From an uncultured Blautia sp. (lineage in GTDB: Bacteria; Bacillota; Clostridia; Lachnospirales; Lachnospiraceae): a stretch of DNA of 8,818 nucleotides. The translations under genes and the position numbers were made by a program. This document shows positions 1 through 8,072 of the stretch, in pieces; position 1 is the stretch's first letter, and every line of letters starts with the position of its first letter. The notes below the pieces were generated by a model. It had not been told where the DNA came from. It did no database searches and saw only the letters and a program-made list of their open reading frames with translations. The stretch is taken from positions 1 to 8,818 of the forward strand of contig UQSX01000107.1 in NCBI GenBank assembly GCA_900543715.1, in the 5' to 3' direction.

Positions 1-310
1 TAATTCGTAGTCCAATAAGTTGATATCGGCAACCGAGCAATTATTTCTACATTCTCATTTTCGCCAACTTCAGCATTAAAAGCATTTAAGATTTCCTGAT
101 TTATACTTCCTCTGGATCCTGATTCGTTTCTATAATACTGGGCAACTGACAGATAATCCTTTTCTTTTTCAATATCAAGTTTCACATTTTTAGCCAGTGG
201 TCCCAAAAGATTTTTCCAATCCACATAACCGCTCCAGCAAATATCCCCGCATTCCCTTCCCGTATTGCCTGGGTAAATTTATTGATCAATACCTCTCTTA
301 ATACTTCCAT
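1..310 (-). pseudogene. thsA: SIR2-domain NADase, ThsA-like (Thoeris), frameshifted and partial
   Basis: The gene starts at ATG 310, with GGGAGG six bases upstream, and reads MEVLREVLINKF then EGNAGIFAG. The frame then slips near 230/231, and in the original frame a stop follows at 182-184 after only 42 residues. In the shifted frame a clear SIR2 sequence resumes from 230 to the window edge without stops: GYVDWKNLLGPLA, LSVAQYYRNE, SRGSINQEIL, and ARLPISTYWTTNY, the NAD-site TTNY motif. As I recall ThsA-type SIR2 proteins, the reading should be FAG-A-G-L-S-x-x-x-GYV. A loss of about 19 bp, covering most of the GAGLS nucleotide-binding motif, explains the break. In Thoeris, ThsA is the effector that depletes NAD when activated by the TIR protein's signal. 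The adjacent upstream TIR gene supports this identity. The C-terminal domain (SLOG in ThsA) would lie outside the window, so another SIR2 defence family is possible. As it stands the gene should be inactive. Confidence 0.75.
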
Positions 311-390
311 CTTTTTCCTCCCAGCTCAACATATTCATACATCGCGCATTTATCTTCCAAATCTTGCTTATATGTATCTCTAGTTGCTAT
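298..390 (-). other. Possible small ORF or remnant overlapping the SIR2 start
   Basis: An open frame ends at TAA 298-300, overlapping the SIR2 start at 308-310 by 13 bp. It reads ATRDTYKQDLEDKCAMYE then YVELGGKRWKY. No standard start lies at its natural 5' end: an ATA codon at 388-390 follows a ribosome-site-like AGAGGTG. One G-to-A change would turn ATG into this ATA, so it could be a decayed 30-residue gene coupled to the SIR2 gene. An in-frame ATG at 340-342 would give only 14 residues. It could equally be a chance frame; I do not recognise the sequence. Confidence 0.2.
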
Positions 391-417
391 TGTATCACCT
401 CTTTTGGTTATTCGCAA
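389..417 (-). promoter_or_regulatory. Candidate sigma-A promoter upstream of the SIR2 gene
   Basis: On the minus strand, TTGCGA (412-417) is followed after 17 bp by TACAAT (389-394), which matches the consensus at 4/6 and 5/6 positions. Transcription would start near 382 and give a leader of about 70 bases before the SIR2 ATG. The -35 box is weak and the region is AT-rich, so a chance match is possible. The SIR2 gene could also be read through from the TIR gene. Confidence 0.3.
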
Positions 418-439
418 TTACTTCGCCAAAGTGTCTAAT

Positions 440-1579
440 CTAATTCGGCAAATCCTTTAACAGTCTTTTCCCTATTTCTTCCAAATCAATACGTTTAAAA
501 TCATGTCCGTCATCTCCATCAAGAACTATCATGAGTATTTCACGGTGCAAATGATTTTTATAATAGTCTAGTTCGAACGACACCCATTCTGAACTTCTGG
601 ATCTATCAGAACTCAAATACAAAAGATATTTGGATTGTTTCATTCTTACCTTCAATACTTCCTTTGTATAATCAGAAACCATTGACCGTTTTAGAAATTC
701 ATTATCCGAAGTCCAGTCAACATAACAACTCAGCCCCTGGCTATTAGCTTTTGTCACTACTGACCGGACAAATTCTCTATCCTTACTGCTGTGAGATATG
801 AACAAATCATAACATTTTACACCCTGAACAGATTTATTATCTTGTAATTTCTCCGCAAGCGCTTGCGGTGTTCCATAGAAAGTGCTTTTCTCTATCTGAT
901 AGGATTTCTTTTTTCCTTTAAATCCTTTTCTCAACTTGACATAATGCCCACTTGTTTGTAAATGCATAAATGCAAGTTTTCGGATTTGATTATTTCGTTC
1001 GCTGTCGTTTAGACGCCAAAAGAATTGTATTGCCTTTTCACATTCAAATTTTTGGATTTCTTTGAAAATCTCCATTTTATCGTTTGTACTATTATGGTGA
1101 TCATGGTATGCATAAATCAGTGCATCAAGAAATTCTGGAGCAACTCTTTGAGAATCTTCTGTATACGCCTCAATACGCTGCTGTCTCTTTTTTATCTTCC
1201 CATCCCTTCGTGCCCTTAATGCATTCGCTTTTTCCATTCTAAGTTGTTCATTATAATTCTGTTTATGTTTTTCACGAAATCCTTTGCTTAAAAGGTATTT
1301 AACCTTCATAAGTGAAAAAAAATATTCTTCCGGTTTCAACGGATTATATCTTGTCTTGCCCCTTTTCTGTTTTAAAAATTTATCTTTCTCAGAATAAACC
1401 TTCCATCTTTCACAGATTTCCTCCCACTCAAAAGGATAGTAGTCTTTAAATGCTTGCAAAAAATCATTTCCAGTATAACCTGGTTTTAGAGTCTCGACCA
1501 CAAGCTCTAAAGGCCACCTCAAGCGTTTGGCAAACCTAACCAGCTCACCCTCATATTTTCTCTTAGCTTTTCCCGGCAT
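440..1579 (-). CDS. thsB: TIR-domain protein, candidate Thoeris ThsB
   Basis: This is a 379-residue protein with a C-terminal TIR domain (about residues 256-345). The domain opens with YDLFISHSSKDREFV, continues with GLSCYVDWTSDN and ends with SEWVSFELDYY. The glutamate of W332-V-S-F-E336 sits where the catalytic Glu of NAD-cleaving TIR domains lies. Residues 1-250 are lysine- and arginine-rich and probably helical; I do not recognise them. In Thoeris, the TIR protein senses phage and makes a cyclic ADP-ribose signal that activates the SIR2 protein ThsA. The ThsA-like gene directly downstream makes this the best reading, but other TIR defence proteins exist. The start at 1579 has AGGAG seven bases upstream. 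The gene lies 68 bp after tniQ with no visible terminator between, so it may be co-transcribed. It is clearly more AT-rich than tnsB and tnsC, as expected for cargo. After its TAG stop (440-442) the same frame stays open for 14 codons, IRHFGEVIANNQKR, to TGA at 395-397, so the stop may be a nonsense mutation. Confidence 0.8.
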   Translation of the reverse strand: MPGKAKRKYEGELVRFAKRLRWPLELVVETLKPGYTGNDFLQAFKDYYPFEWEEICERWKVYSEKDKFLKQKRGKTRYNPLKPEEYFFSLMKVKYLLSKGFREKHKQNYNEQLRMEKANALRARRDGKIKKRQQRIEAYTEDSQRVAPEFLDALIYAYHDHHNSTNDKMEIFKEIQKFECEKAIQFFWRLNDSERNNQIRKLAFMHLQTSGHYVKLRKGFKGKKKSYQIEKSTFYGTPQALAEKLQDNKSVQGVKCYDLFISHSSKDREFVRSVVTKANSQGLSCYVDWTSDNEFLKRSMVSDYTKEVLKVRMKQSKYLLYLSSDRSRSSEWVSFELDYYKNHLHREILMIVLDGDDGHDFKRIDLEEIGKRLLKDLPN

Positions 1580-1647
1580 AATCCATCTCCTCTATGTTTC
1601 TCTGCAATGCTTTGACTCCCAAAACTACAGTTTGTATTTTTAACCTT
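1580..1647 (-). other. tniQ-TIR intergenic spacer with ribosome site
   Basis: This 68-bp gap contains AGGAG at the right distance for the TIR start. I see no stem-loop terminator and no convincing promoter, so the boundary between transposition genes and cargo carries no evident transcription stop. Confidence 0.5.
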
Positions 1648-3561
1648 TCATTGAAAAATGCCATTCAATTCTTCAATCAAATTTTCAATCAATTCCTTGT
1701 TTCTCTCATAAGATCCCCTCCTGACCTGTACCTTCCGTTTTACATCATCATAAGTAAATTCCTTTCCTCCTGCTTTTTTCTTTTCAAGGGCGATTTCTGT
1801 ATACCGCCGCCGGATCCATTCCTCCTGTGTTTCACAGACTTCATCAAAAAACTTCTGCATCTCTGGCAGGTAGCGAAGTCTGCCGTATATATCATCCCTG
1901 TTTATTCCAGCCGCCCTCGCCAGCCAGCTGATAGTCACACGTTTCCGTTTATCCCCGGATGACTGTATTTCTGCATATGCCGCCTTTAATTCTGCAAGAG
2001 CTGCTTCTCCCCATTCGTTCCATCTTGGCTTGTCATACTCATGGATCAGCCTGGTATGTATCCAATCCGGTTCTTTACGGATCAGCCATTCATACGCTCC
2101 GGGAACACTCTCTTTCAAATCCCGGCAGGACATTATAGGTGTCTTTTGTAATTCTTCCTGGACACACCGTTTGTAATAATCCGTTTTCTCCTCACTCTTA
2201 TCAACGCTGCAAGAATAATAACTCGCTTTACGCCTTTTCTTTACATCAATCCCATTCTTTTTGGCATACTGTCCTACGGTATTGGCTCCAACGCCCAGCA
2301 TATCAGCAATTGCATTCAATGACAATCCAGGATCGGAAAGATATTCTTTCAAATGCTGTTCATATATAAAACCTCTATTAGAAATACATGGATTTTTCAG
2401 GTATTCCTCAAAACTCTGTCCTGGATCTGACCTGCGGTAGCGCATCCCGCAGTGCGGGCATTCAAACCATGCCCATATCTCGTCCCGTTTTTTACAGATT
2501 TCTACCTGTATTGCACCATCTTTCCGATAATGGCTGCATAGTTTATTCGCACACGGCCAAGGGCCACTCCCATATGGAAGTTCTGCTTTTACTTCTATAT
2601 TAAAGAAGTTTTCCACTGTGCCTGCAAAGAACCGCATCAGCAGGATATGGTGGAGCGGGCGGAGATTGAATCCAATACTTTCCTGCAGGTATCTCAGCCA
2701 ATACAAAGGATCTCCGTCATATGGAAGCAGCTCTGTAATGAATGCCTCATCATATTTCGCCATGAAATCGTGCCTCAGGCCATCCCTGTTTGTGCTTGTC
2801 CCATGGAAGTCAACGTAATCCCTTGCTTTCATGAGTTCCCTGTATTTACTGCTGATTGGCTGATGCCCGCCAAATTTTCTCCCATGTTCCAACAGCCAGG
2901 CTGTCTCCTGTGCAATGGCTAGGTATTCTTCCCTATACTCATACCGTAATTCCTGCCATTCCGTCTTGTTTTCCATATTACGCAGGATATAAGATGCAGG
3001 ATATATCCTCACCCTCATCCCCTCAAAGGGAGCGCTACTGTTTTTAACGCCACATCCATGCTTCGGACAAATTTTTACTCCCGGCAGCTGTGGTAGCCTG
3101 TGCCAATAAGTTTCACCATATTTTTTTATGTCCTCTTTGGCACATTCGGGGCAATAACGGAGATATTGCCCTGCTGAAACATATTTACACTTTCCTATCA
3201 TTCTGCGTGTCAAATCTTCAATGCCATTCTCCGGTATTCCATCCTGAATCGCTTCTTCCATCTGCTGGTATACATCATTCACATATGAGATAGAGTGGTA
3301 AGGATACGCTGTATGCTCACAAATTAGCTGTCTTCCGGTAATGCCACTGTCCAGATTGACCCAATAATCAAGACGTTCCAGCTTTCTTGGAAAATAAACC
3401 ATCGATACCAGCAATGATCTGTCACATCCAAAAAACAGCTTTGTCGCCGCCATTGGAGAACTAATTCCGCTCCGGACATAATAGCGGCAAAAAATACTGT
3501 AAAAGCATTCATCCGGGTATGGTGTTGGAAAAAAGTTAAGTTTTTGCGCCACCCTCACCAC
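1648..3561 (-). CDS. tniQ: TniQ/TnsD-family target-site selector
   Basis: This is the protein that recognises the target DNA and recruits TnsC. It has 637 residues, in the range of sequence-specific TnsD proteins and far longer than the short TniQ proteins of CRISPR-associated systems. The N-terminal TniQ domain starts FFPTPYPDECFYSIFCRYY. Its zinc ligands are visible as C137-x2-C140, H154, C165 and H168 (YCPEC, YWHRLPQLPG, CPKHGCG). A second cysteine cluster (C337, C342, H344, then CPHCGMRY at 368-375) and a helix-turn-helix region (about 412-445, SLNAIADMLGVGANTVGQYA) fit a TnsD DNA-binding region. Two further segments near 485-505 and 540-585 (GAYEWLIRKEPDW; ISWLARAAGI) look like the repeated binding modules of TnsD C-termini. 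The long frame begins with GTG 3561 inside tnsC. However, GTG 3552 has GGAG eight bases upstream and falls just after the tnsC stop, so it is the more likely start. Coupled translation with tnsC is expected. Confidence 0.92.
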   Translation of the reverse strand: MVRVAQKLNFFPTPYPDECFYSIFCRYYVRSGISSPMAATKLFFGCDRSLLVSMVYFPRKLERLDYWVNLDSGITGRQLICEHTAYPYHSISYVNDVYQQMEEAIQDGIPENGIEDLTRRMIGKCKYVSAGQYLRYCPECAKEDIKKYGETYWHRLPQLPGVKICPKHGCGVKNSSAPFEGMRVRIYPASYILRNMENKTEWQELRYEYREEYLAIAQETAWLLEHGRKFGGHQPISSKYRELMKARDYVDFHGTSTNRDGLRHDFMAKYDEAFITELLPYDGDPLYWLRYLQESIGFNLRPLHHILLMRFFAGTVENFFNIEVKAELPYGSGPWPCANKLCSHYRKDGAIQVEICKKRDEIWAWFECPHCGMRYRRSDPGQSFEEYLKNPCISNRGFIYEQHLKEYLSDPGLSLNAIADMLGVGANTVGQYAKKNGIDVKKRRKASYYSCSVDKSEEKTDYYKRCVQEELQKTPIMSCRDLKESVPGAYEWLIRKEPDWIHTRLIHEYDKPRWNEWGEAALAELKAAYAEIQSSGDKRKRVTISWLARAAGINRDDIYGRLRYLPEMQKFFDEVCETQEEWIRRRYTEIALEKKKAGGKEFTYDDVKRKVQVRRGSYERNKELIENLIEELNGIFQ

Positions 3562-5093
3562 TCCGTTTCATCAACAAGCTCTTTCCTTTTTATGTCTTCA
3601 TAACCGTCACTTTTCCTCAAATCTTCTCTGGCTTCCCCTGTTTCCGACATATCTGGCACTTCTGAAATATACAGCCGGTAAGCTTCTTTGAAAGCTTCAC
3701 TAACACTGACTGGATTTTTATGGGATGCAATCACTTTCCCTGCAAGGCGTTTTGCCACAGGCGGGTCCACATCCACTTCCAGCAGTTTTACTACTGTCAG
3801 TTCAAGCACGGTAAGTTTCTTTTCCGTAGTCTTTTCATGAATTTCCGGCTTCACTGCCTGGTATACGGACAAATAATCCTCAATGCTAACTGGCGTGATA
3901 TCCTCATATCTCAGTATCTTTTTCCTGTCCCCGCTCCGCAAGGCATCCAGCATCGGCTTAACAAGGCCAAGTTTTTTCTCTGCCACCTTATGTATGTCTG
4001 AAGCGGAAAAACTTTCCACTCCGTTTGTGATTGCCTCGATCTGTACAATCGCATAAAGTTTTACGGCAATGTCAATGATCCCCTGGCTTTCATCATAAAG
4101 CATGTTGACCATCTCATCGGAATAAGGGACACAGTTCTTTGTCCACTGGTAACGCCACATGGATTTCACAAACACCTGCCACGCTGCGTCATTTTTCATC
4201 CTGTCCCAAATCAAGTCTCCCTGCCCGCTTCCTCGCCTTGCCTGCCGGAACTCTCCTTGCAGTATTGACATTGCTTTTGTTGTGCCAATCATGACAACCG
4301 GCAGGCCTATGGTATTGACAAGCGTCACAAAGAAGTTCAGCATCTTATCAGAGCCTCCCCCCTTTGCTTCGCTCAGATGCTGTATCTCATCAATCACAAG
4401 GATGCCTATCTGGAACTGCCTTACAAGCTGTGTCATGATAATCAGGAGCATATCCAGGGAATATCTCCCCTTGGTATACTGCTGAAAATAATCCGTTCCT
4501 GCCGCCAGATCCAGTGCATAAAAGAACTGGTAGCACAGTTGTTTTAATGATCCATCATGCGGACAGTCCATCTTCAGCCATACCAGCTGTGTGAATGCCA
4601 ATGGCCTTTCCCGGTATCTTGTATGGACGATCCGCTGCGGATACAGAGAAAGGATTTTTTCTACTGCCGTGCTTTTTCCGACCCCGGACACTCCAATGAT
4701 CGTAAAGCCGGATGTTGTCGATTTCACCCCATACAGCACATGGTAACTGGCCTTCTCTTTCATGGCAGAATATCCGTCCGCAAGTCCTGCCGCATATTCT
4801 GGCGTTAATGGATTTCTATATAGATAACCCTGACGGATGCTTCTGGATATCCGCTGTTCGATATCAATGTGCTGCTCCAATGGCTGGAAATACCGGAATA
4901 ACCTATAGATACAATGCATCCGGTACTGCATATCCAGTTTCCGCTCCCCATTATTATAGGCTGCTTTCTCTGACAGCATCTGAATTACCTGCCCGCCTGA
5001 CCATATATCCGGCAATGCTTCAATCAGAGGATTCCCCCGGTACTCCGGTATCACCTGTTCCCGGTACTCTGCTTTGTCCGTATAAGGCGTCAT
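3555..5093 (-). CDS. tnsC: TnsC-family AAA+ ATPase, transposition regulator
   Basis: TnsC links the target selector to the TnsA/TnsB transposase and uses ATP to form filaments on DNA. The 512-residue protein has a Walker A motif GVSGVGKST (134-142, K140) and a Walker B motif ILVIDEIQHL (231-240, D235/E236). A sensor-1-like strand VVMIGTTKA (266-274) follows. The N-terminal part (1-120) fits the region that contacts TniQ/TnsD, and the C-terminal part (about 400-512) is charged. The ATG at 5093 has GGAGG 12 bases upstream, somewhat far. It overlaps the 3' end of tnsB by 74 bp, a longer overlap than elsewhere in the operon; no closer start was judged better because the N-terminus looks genuine (NPLIEALPDIW). 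All key ATPase residues are present, so it should be active. Confidence 0.93.
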   Translation of the reverse strand: MTPYTDKAEYREQVIPEYRGNPLIEALPDIWSGGQVIQMLSEKAAYNNGERKLDMQYRMHCIYRLFRYFQPLEQHIDIEQRISRSIRQGYLYRNPLTPEYAAGLADGYSAMKEKASYHVLYGVKSTTSGFTIIGVSGVGKSTAVEKILSLYPQRIVHTRYRERPLAFTQLVWLKMDCPHDGSLKQLCYQFFYALDLAAGTDYFQQYTKGRYSLDMLLIIMTQLVRQFQIGILVIDEIQHLSEAKGGGSDKMLNFFVTLVNTIGLPVVMIGTTKAMSILQGEFRQARRGSGQGDLIWDRMKNDAAWQVFVKSMWRYQWTKNCVPYSDEMVNMLYDESQGIIDIAVKLYAIVQIEAITNGVESFSASDIHKVAEKKLGLVKPMLDALRSGDRKKILRYEDITPVSIEDYLSVYQAVKPEIHEKTTEKKLTVLELTVVKLLEVDVDPPVAKRLAGKVIASHKNPVSVSEAFKEAYRLYISEVPDMSETGEAREDLRKSDGYEDIKRKELVDETEW

Positions 5094-7218
5094 CTTTAAT
5101 CTCTTCCTCCACCTGTTGCTGTATCAGCCGCATGATTGGCGATACTTCGGGTTCTCCGGCTGCATGCATGCCCCTTTTTTCTTCCTGATCGGTTTCATTT
5201 CCTGTAAAAGCTTCCTGCTTACGGATTTCTTCCCTTTCATTCCTGCGGTTGCCGCGGATATTCCTAATCCGCTCTGCCTTTGGGATTCCGTTGTTGCCGC
5301 TGGATTTTTTCTCTGCGAAATCAACGATATTTTCTATCTGCTTCCCCAGATTGATCTTTGCTTCCATTTCTTTCGCTTTGACTTTTTTGCTGCGGATTTT
5401 TTCCTTCTCCTGCTCATACCTGACTTCATCCAGCTGTTTCCCGGCATATTTCGCTTCCCAGTCTACTAGATCACACCTGACTATTTCGGCACTGTTAGGA
5501 GATTCTGCTAGGATTGTCCCCATATCACGGGGATCATAATAGATTTTCACCCGATATGCCCCTTTTGCCCTTGCCTTTTCAAACCACAAACCTTTGAGTG
5601 CTTTTTCGCACAAATAATACATACCTTTAAAACGAATGCCTCGTTCTGTCACAGATGCTTTATCTGCAGGCATGAGCGCCAGACGAAGCGTATCTTTCGG
5701 CACCGTCCTAAGACAGCCGGAACAGTAGCGGATACCAAAATTCCAAAGTTCTAATGGTACCGCATCGACACCCACCTGCATCATTTGCTCACTTTTCTCA
5801 AAATAATCCATGCAGTGGCTGTTATTATAATAAAGTACACAGCGGATAATGATCTCTGTGAACTGCCGGATGTCAAGTTTTGCGTCCAGGCGGTAGTCAT
5901 GACCTCCACGCTCGCTCATATCCGGAAGGACTTTTCCCGGAAGGAATGGCAGCGCATTTGTATTGATTGTCCGGAAATGCTGCTCAATAATACCTTTCAG
6001 ATCTGCCCTGTAGGGCGGTGCGTTCTCAATCCGTATCCCGAGCATCTGGACAAGATTGTCAGCAAGTTTGCTCTCCATCTCGCCCCTGTCGCCAAGGATA
6101 GCTGTGGGGATATGGTGGCATGGCCATTCATCCTCTGTAATCGTAACCCCATATGACGAACAATAAGCAACCTTATCACTGGCTGCGTTTTCAATCGCCA
6201 TCATTGCCCCTGCCCATGATGGGCCTTCCAGCCCGACATACATCCCAGTCACCATCCGGCTGTAACTGTCCATAACAAAATACATGACAGGGCGGCCTAT
6301 AATGTCGCCCCGGTCAAATTGTGAAACAAGATAAATGTCGCCGATAGTTGCATCAATCTGGTACTTTGCCCCTGGCCCCATCAGTTGGTAGTCTGACCTT
6401 CCAGTGATTGCCCGTCCTGTCAGTTCAAATTTTGCATCACCTTTTCGTTTCTGGATTTCTGTTTTTATATTTTGATTCTTTTTATACCAATAACGGAACT
6501 GAGTAATGGAAGGAATCTGATTCTCTGGTAACAACTGCAGGTATTTATTTCCATCTTGGTCTTGAGCTGTCACTGAATAAAAGTCACCAAGCATTTTCTC
6601 ATAGGTGCTTTTTATGGTAACGTCTTTGCGCTTCAAATAATACTTCCTGATTGCAGCTTCAAAATATCCAACATCTTCTTTTGTAATAACCTTACCAAAA
6701 CTCCCATCATACTTTACTGGACGGCCAAGTTTTTTATCTTTCTGTGTTTTATCGCCTTTTCCACAATTCCTATAGTCCGGTAAAAAAGCGTTCGGCGTCT
6801 TTCCCCTTTTCCAGTATCTTACAAGATAACGGTATAAGTTTGCCTTATCCCTGTTGTTCCTTTTTGCGACTTCTGATAACAATTCACCCCTACGCCTGCG
6901 CTCATATATATCCGGTTCACATTCAAGAACTGACTTTAGGATATGCCACCATTCATCCCTTTTTTCTTTTGCTGTTTCAGTCACATTTCTTTTAGAAATC
7001 ACAACAGGATCTTCCACAACAGTAATCGCCCCTGTAGATATACCTTCAAGTATTTGGGGACAAACAAATCGTTCTGGAACCCGGTTCTGCTTCTCCAATG
7101 ATATCCAGTATCCATATTCCTGTTCTGGAGAAACCCAAAGTACTCTATATAACTGTTCTTCTTTTTCAACATGAACAACTTCATTGATAAAAATATTATG
7201 CTCCATTGCCAACCTCAC
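5020..7218 (-). CDS. tnsB: TnsB-family DDE transposase
   Basis: TnsB binds the element's end repeats, cuts the 3' strands and joins them to the target. In the 732-residue frame the catalytic triad is visible: D289 in YQIDATIGDIYLV, D377 in AILGDRGEMESK and E412 in GIIEQHF, a D-D34-E spacing typical of the retroviral-integrase fold. Helical DNA-binding regions precede it (about 85-250, for example SEVAKRNNRDKANLYRYL). A mu-transposase-like beta-barrel follows (about 490-580). A charged tail (600-732) ends in the region expected to touch TnsC. The long frame begins with GTG 7218, but its ribosome site would be too close. ATG 7206 has GAGG six bases upstream and gives a protein starting MEHNIFINEV, so 7206 is the likelier start. 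The gene begins just after tnsA, and the two proteins should act as the TnsA/TnsB heteromeric transposase. Confidence 0.94.
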   Translation of the reverse strand: MRLAMEHNIFINEVVHVEKEEQLYRVLWVSPEQEYGYWISLEKQNRVPERFVCPQILEGISTGAITVVEDPVVISKRNVTETAKEKRDEWWHILKSVLECEPDIYERRRRGELLSEVAKRNNRDKANLYRYLVRYWKRGKTPNAFLPDYRNCGKGDKTQKDKKLGRPVKYDGSFGKVITKEDVGYFEAAIRKYYLKRKDVTIKSTYEKMLGDFYSVTAQDQDGNKYLQLLPENQIPSITQFRYWYKKNQNIKTEIQKRKGDAKFELTGRAITGRSDYQLMGPGAKYQIDATIGDIYLVSQFDRGDIIGRPVMYFVMDSYSRMVTGMYVGLEGPSWAGAMMAIENAASDKVAYCSSYGVTITEDEWPCHHIPTAILGDRGEMESKLADNLVQMLGIRIENAPPYRADLKGIIEQHFRTINTNALPFLPGKVLPDMSERGGHDYRLDAKLDIRQFTEIIIRCVLYYNNSHCMDYFEKSEQMMQVGVDAVPLELWNFGIRYCSGCLRTVPKDTLRLALMPADKASVTERGIRFKGMYYLCEKALKGLWFEKARAKGAYRVKIYYDPRDMGTILAESPNSAEIVRCDLVDWEAKYAGKQLDEVRYEQEKEKIRSKKVKAKEMEAKINLGKQIENIVDFAEKKSSGNNGIPKAERIRNIRGNRRNEREEIRKQEAFTGNETDQEEKRGMHAAGEPEVSPIMRLIQQQVEEEIKDDALYGQSRVPGTGDTGVPGESSD

Positions 7219-7222
7219 ACCT

Positions 7223-8026
7223 TTATTCTGACAGATTGATCTGCTTATTCAAATCCAGCTCAATCCTTTTACTGCATACCAGATGTTTAAACAATGCAAT
7301 ACCTACGCCTCCACACAGTCCATAGGTTTCCTCAACATTGTGGATTATCTCAATAACAGAATATTCTTTACTGCCATACATTTCCATAAATGATTTTTCA
7401 CACCTTCGAGCTAAATCTCCGTTAACAACCAATACTCTAAAATCATTTCCGCTACACAGCCACTCAATGTTCCGTATCTTTGTATTGGGAATTTCATCCT
7501 CTGTTATAATTCGCCACTCAACATTCCTCTTTAACCAGTAACGCCTCTCTATCTCAAGTTTCTCCCTTACCCTCAGCTTCTGAAGTTCTGCTTTGGGTTT
7601 TATTGCCCTTGCCACATAACCGCCATTTACTGTAATCAGAAAATCTGTTGTCAATACATATGGGAAGCCGCTGACGTTATCATAAGGATACCGGATGCCA
7701 CAGGCATCTGCAATCCCAATAGCATCTGATATTTCATCAAGAGGGAACTGTTCCCGGATATCTATTGTTTTCTCAGACCAATCCAGTAGAAGAAAATACC
7801 GTAATTCCAAGTTTGACATCAGGTGATGAATTCTTCCCGTAGTGCGGCCTTTTACACGCGAAACTATCCCCTTGGAAGGGAAATCCTGAACCTGAACCCA
7901 AGGCTTATATTTCATAAGTTCTCCCTGTCCTCTCCCTTCAGCAAGATATTTGCGGTATTTGGCCTCATTCCATATTCGTGTCCTCTTTGCCATATCCACC
8001 ACCCCGATGTCATACTTTTTTATCAT
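7223..8026 (-). CDS. tnsA: TnsA-family endonuclease
   Basis: TnsA cuts the 5' strands at the transposon ends, so that with TnsB the element moves by cut-and-paste rather than copying. The 267-residue protein carries the restriction-enzyme-like core: E74 in NLELRYFLLLDW, D128 in VLTTDFLI and K143 in ARAIKPKAEL. These correspond to the E-D-K set of Tn7 TnsA. The segment LEIERRYWLKRNVEWRIITE is the typical family continuation, and the length matches the family. Start choice: ATG 8026 (MIKKYDIG) has AAAGGAAGG just upstream. An alternative, ATG 7993 (MAKRTRIWNE), follows a weaker GGTGG sequence. The most internal end repeat (8004-8027) overlaps the first start, so binding of TnsB there could shut down the operon. 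An intact TnsA argues for cut-and-paste movement. Confidence 0.93.
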   Translation of the reverse strand: MIKKYDIGVVDMAKRTRIWNEAKYRKYLAEGRGQGELMKYKPWVQVQDFPSKGIVSRVKGRTTGRIHHLMSNLELRYFLLLDWSEKTIDIREQFPLDEISDAIGIADACGIRYPYDNVSGFPYVLTTDFLITVNGGYVARAIKPKAELQKLRVREKLEIERRYWLKRNVEWRIITEDEIPNTKIRNIEWLCSGNDFRVLVVNGDLARRCEKSFMEMYGSKEYSVIEIIHNVEETYGLCGGVGIALFKHLVCSKRIELDLNKQINLSE

Positions 8027-8043
8027 TTCCTTCCTTTGATTTT

Positions 8044-8072
8044 ATTGTATAACTTTTTTATATCTATGTCAC
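8044..8072 (-). promoter_or_regulatory. tnsA: Candidate tns operon promoter 2, overlapping promoter 1
   Basis: GTGACA (8067-8072) and TACAAT (8044-8049) are also 17 bp apart, with 5/6 and 5/6 matches. The predicted start near 8037 would leave a leader of only about 11 bases, cutting into the ribosome site, so promoter 1 seems more useful for the ATG at 8026. Promoter 2 could instead serve a start at ATG 7993. Confidence 0.4.

Noticed and set aside
182..310. A genuine 42-residue membrane-like peptide
   Set aside because: The first 25 residues match the SIR2 N-terminus, and the remainder is simply the shifted frame of conserved SIR2 codons.
431..440. Annotating this as the transposon's left end
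   Set aside because: The 10-base match has no repeat array behind it and no matching 5-bp duplication beside it, so it is kept only as an observation.
4712..5188. Plus-strand open frames opposite tnsB/tnsC (up to 158 codons) and other plus-strand frames
   Set aside because: They lie antisense to genes with clear catalytic motifs, lack ribosome sites and give low-complexity or cysteine/serine-rich translations.
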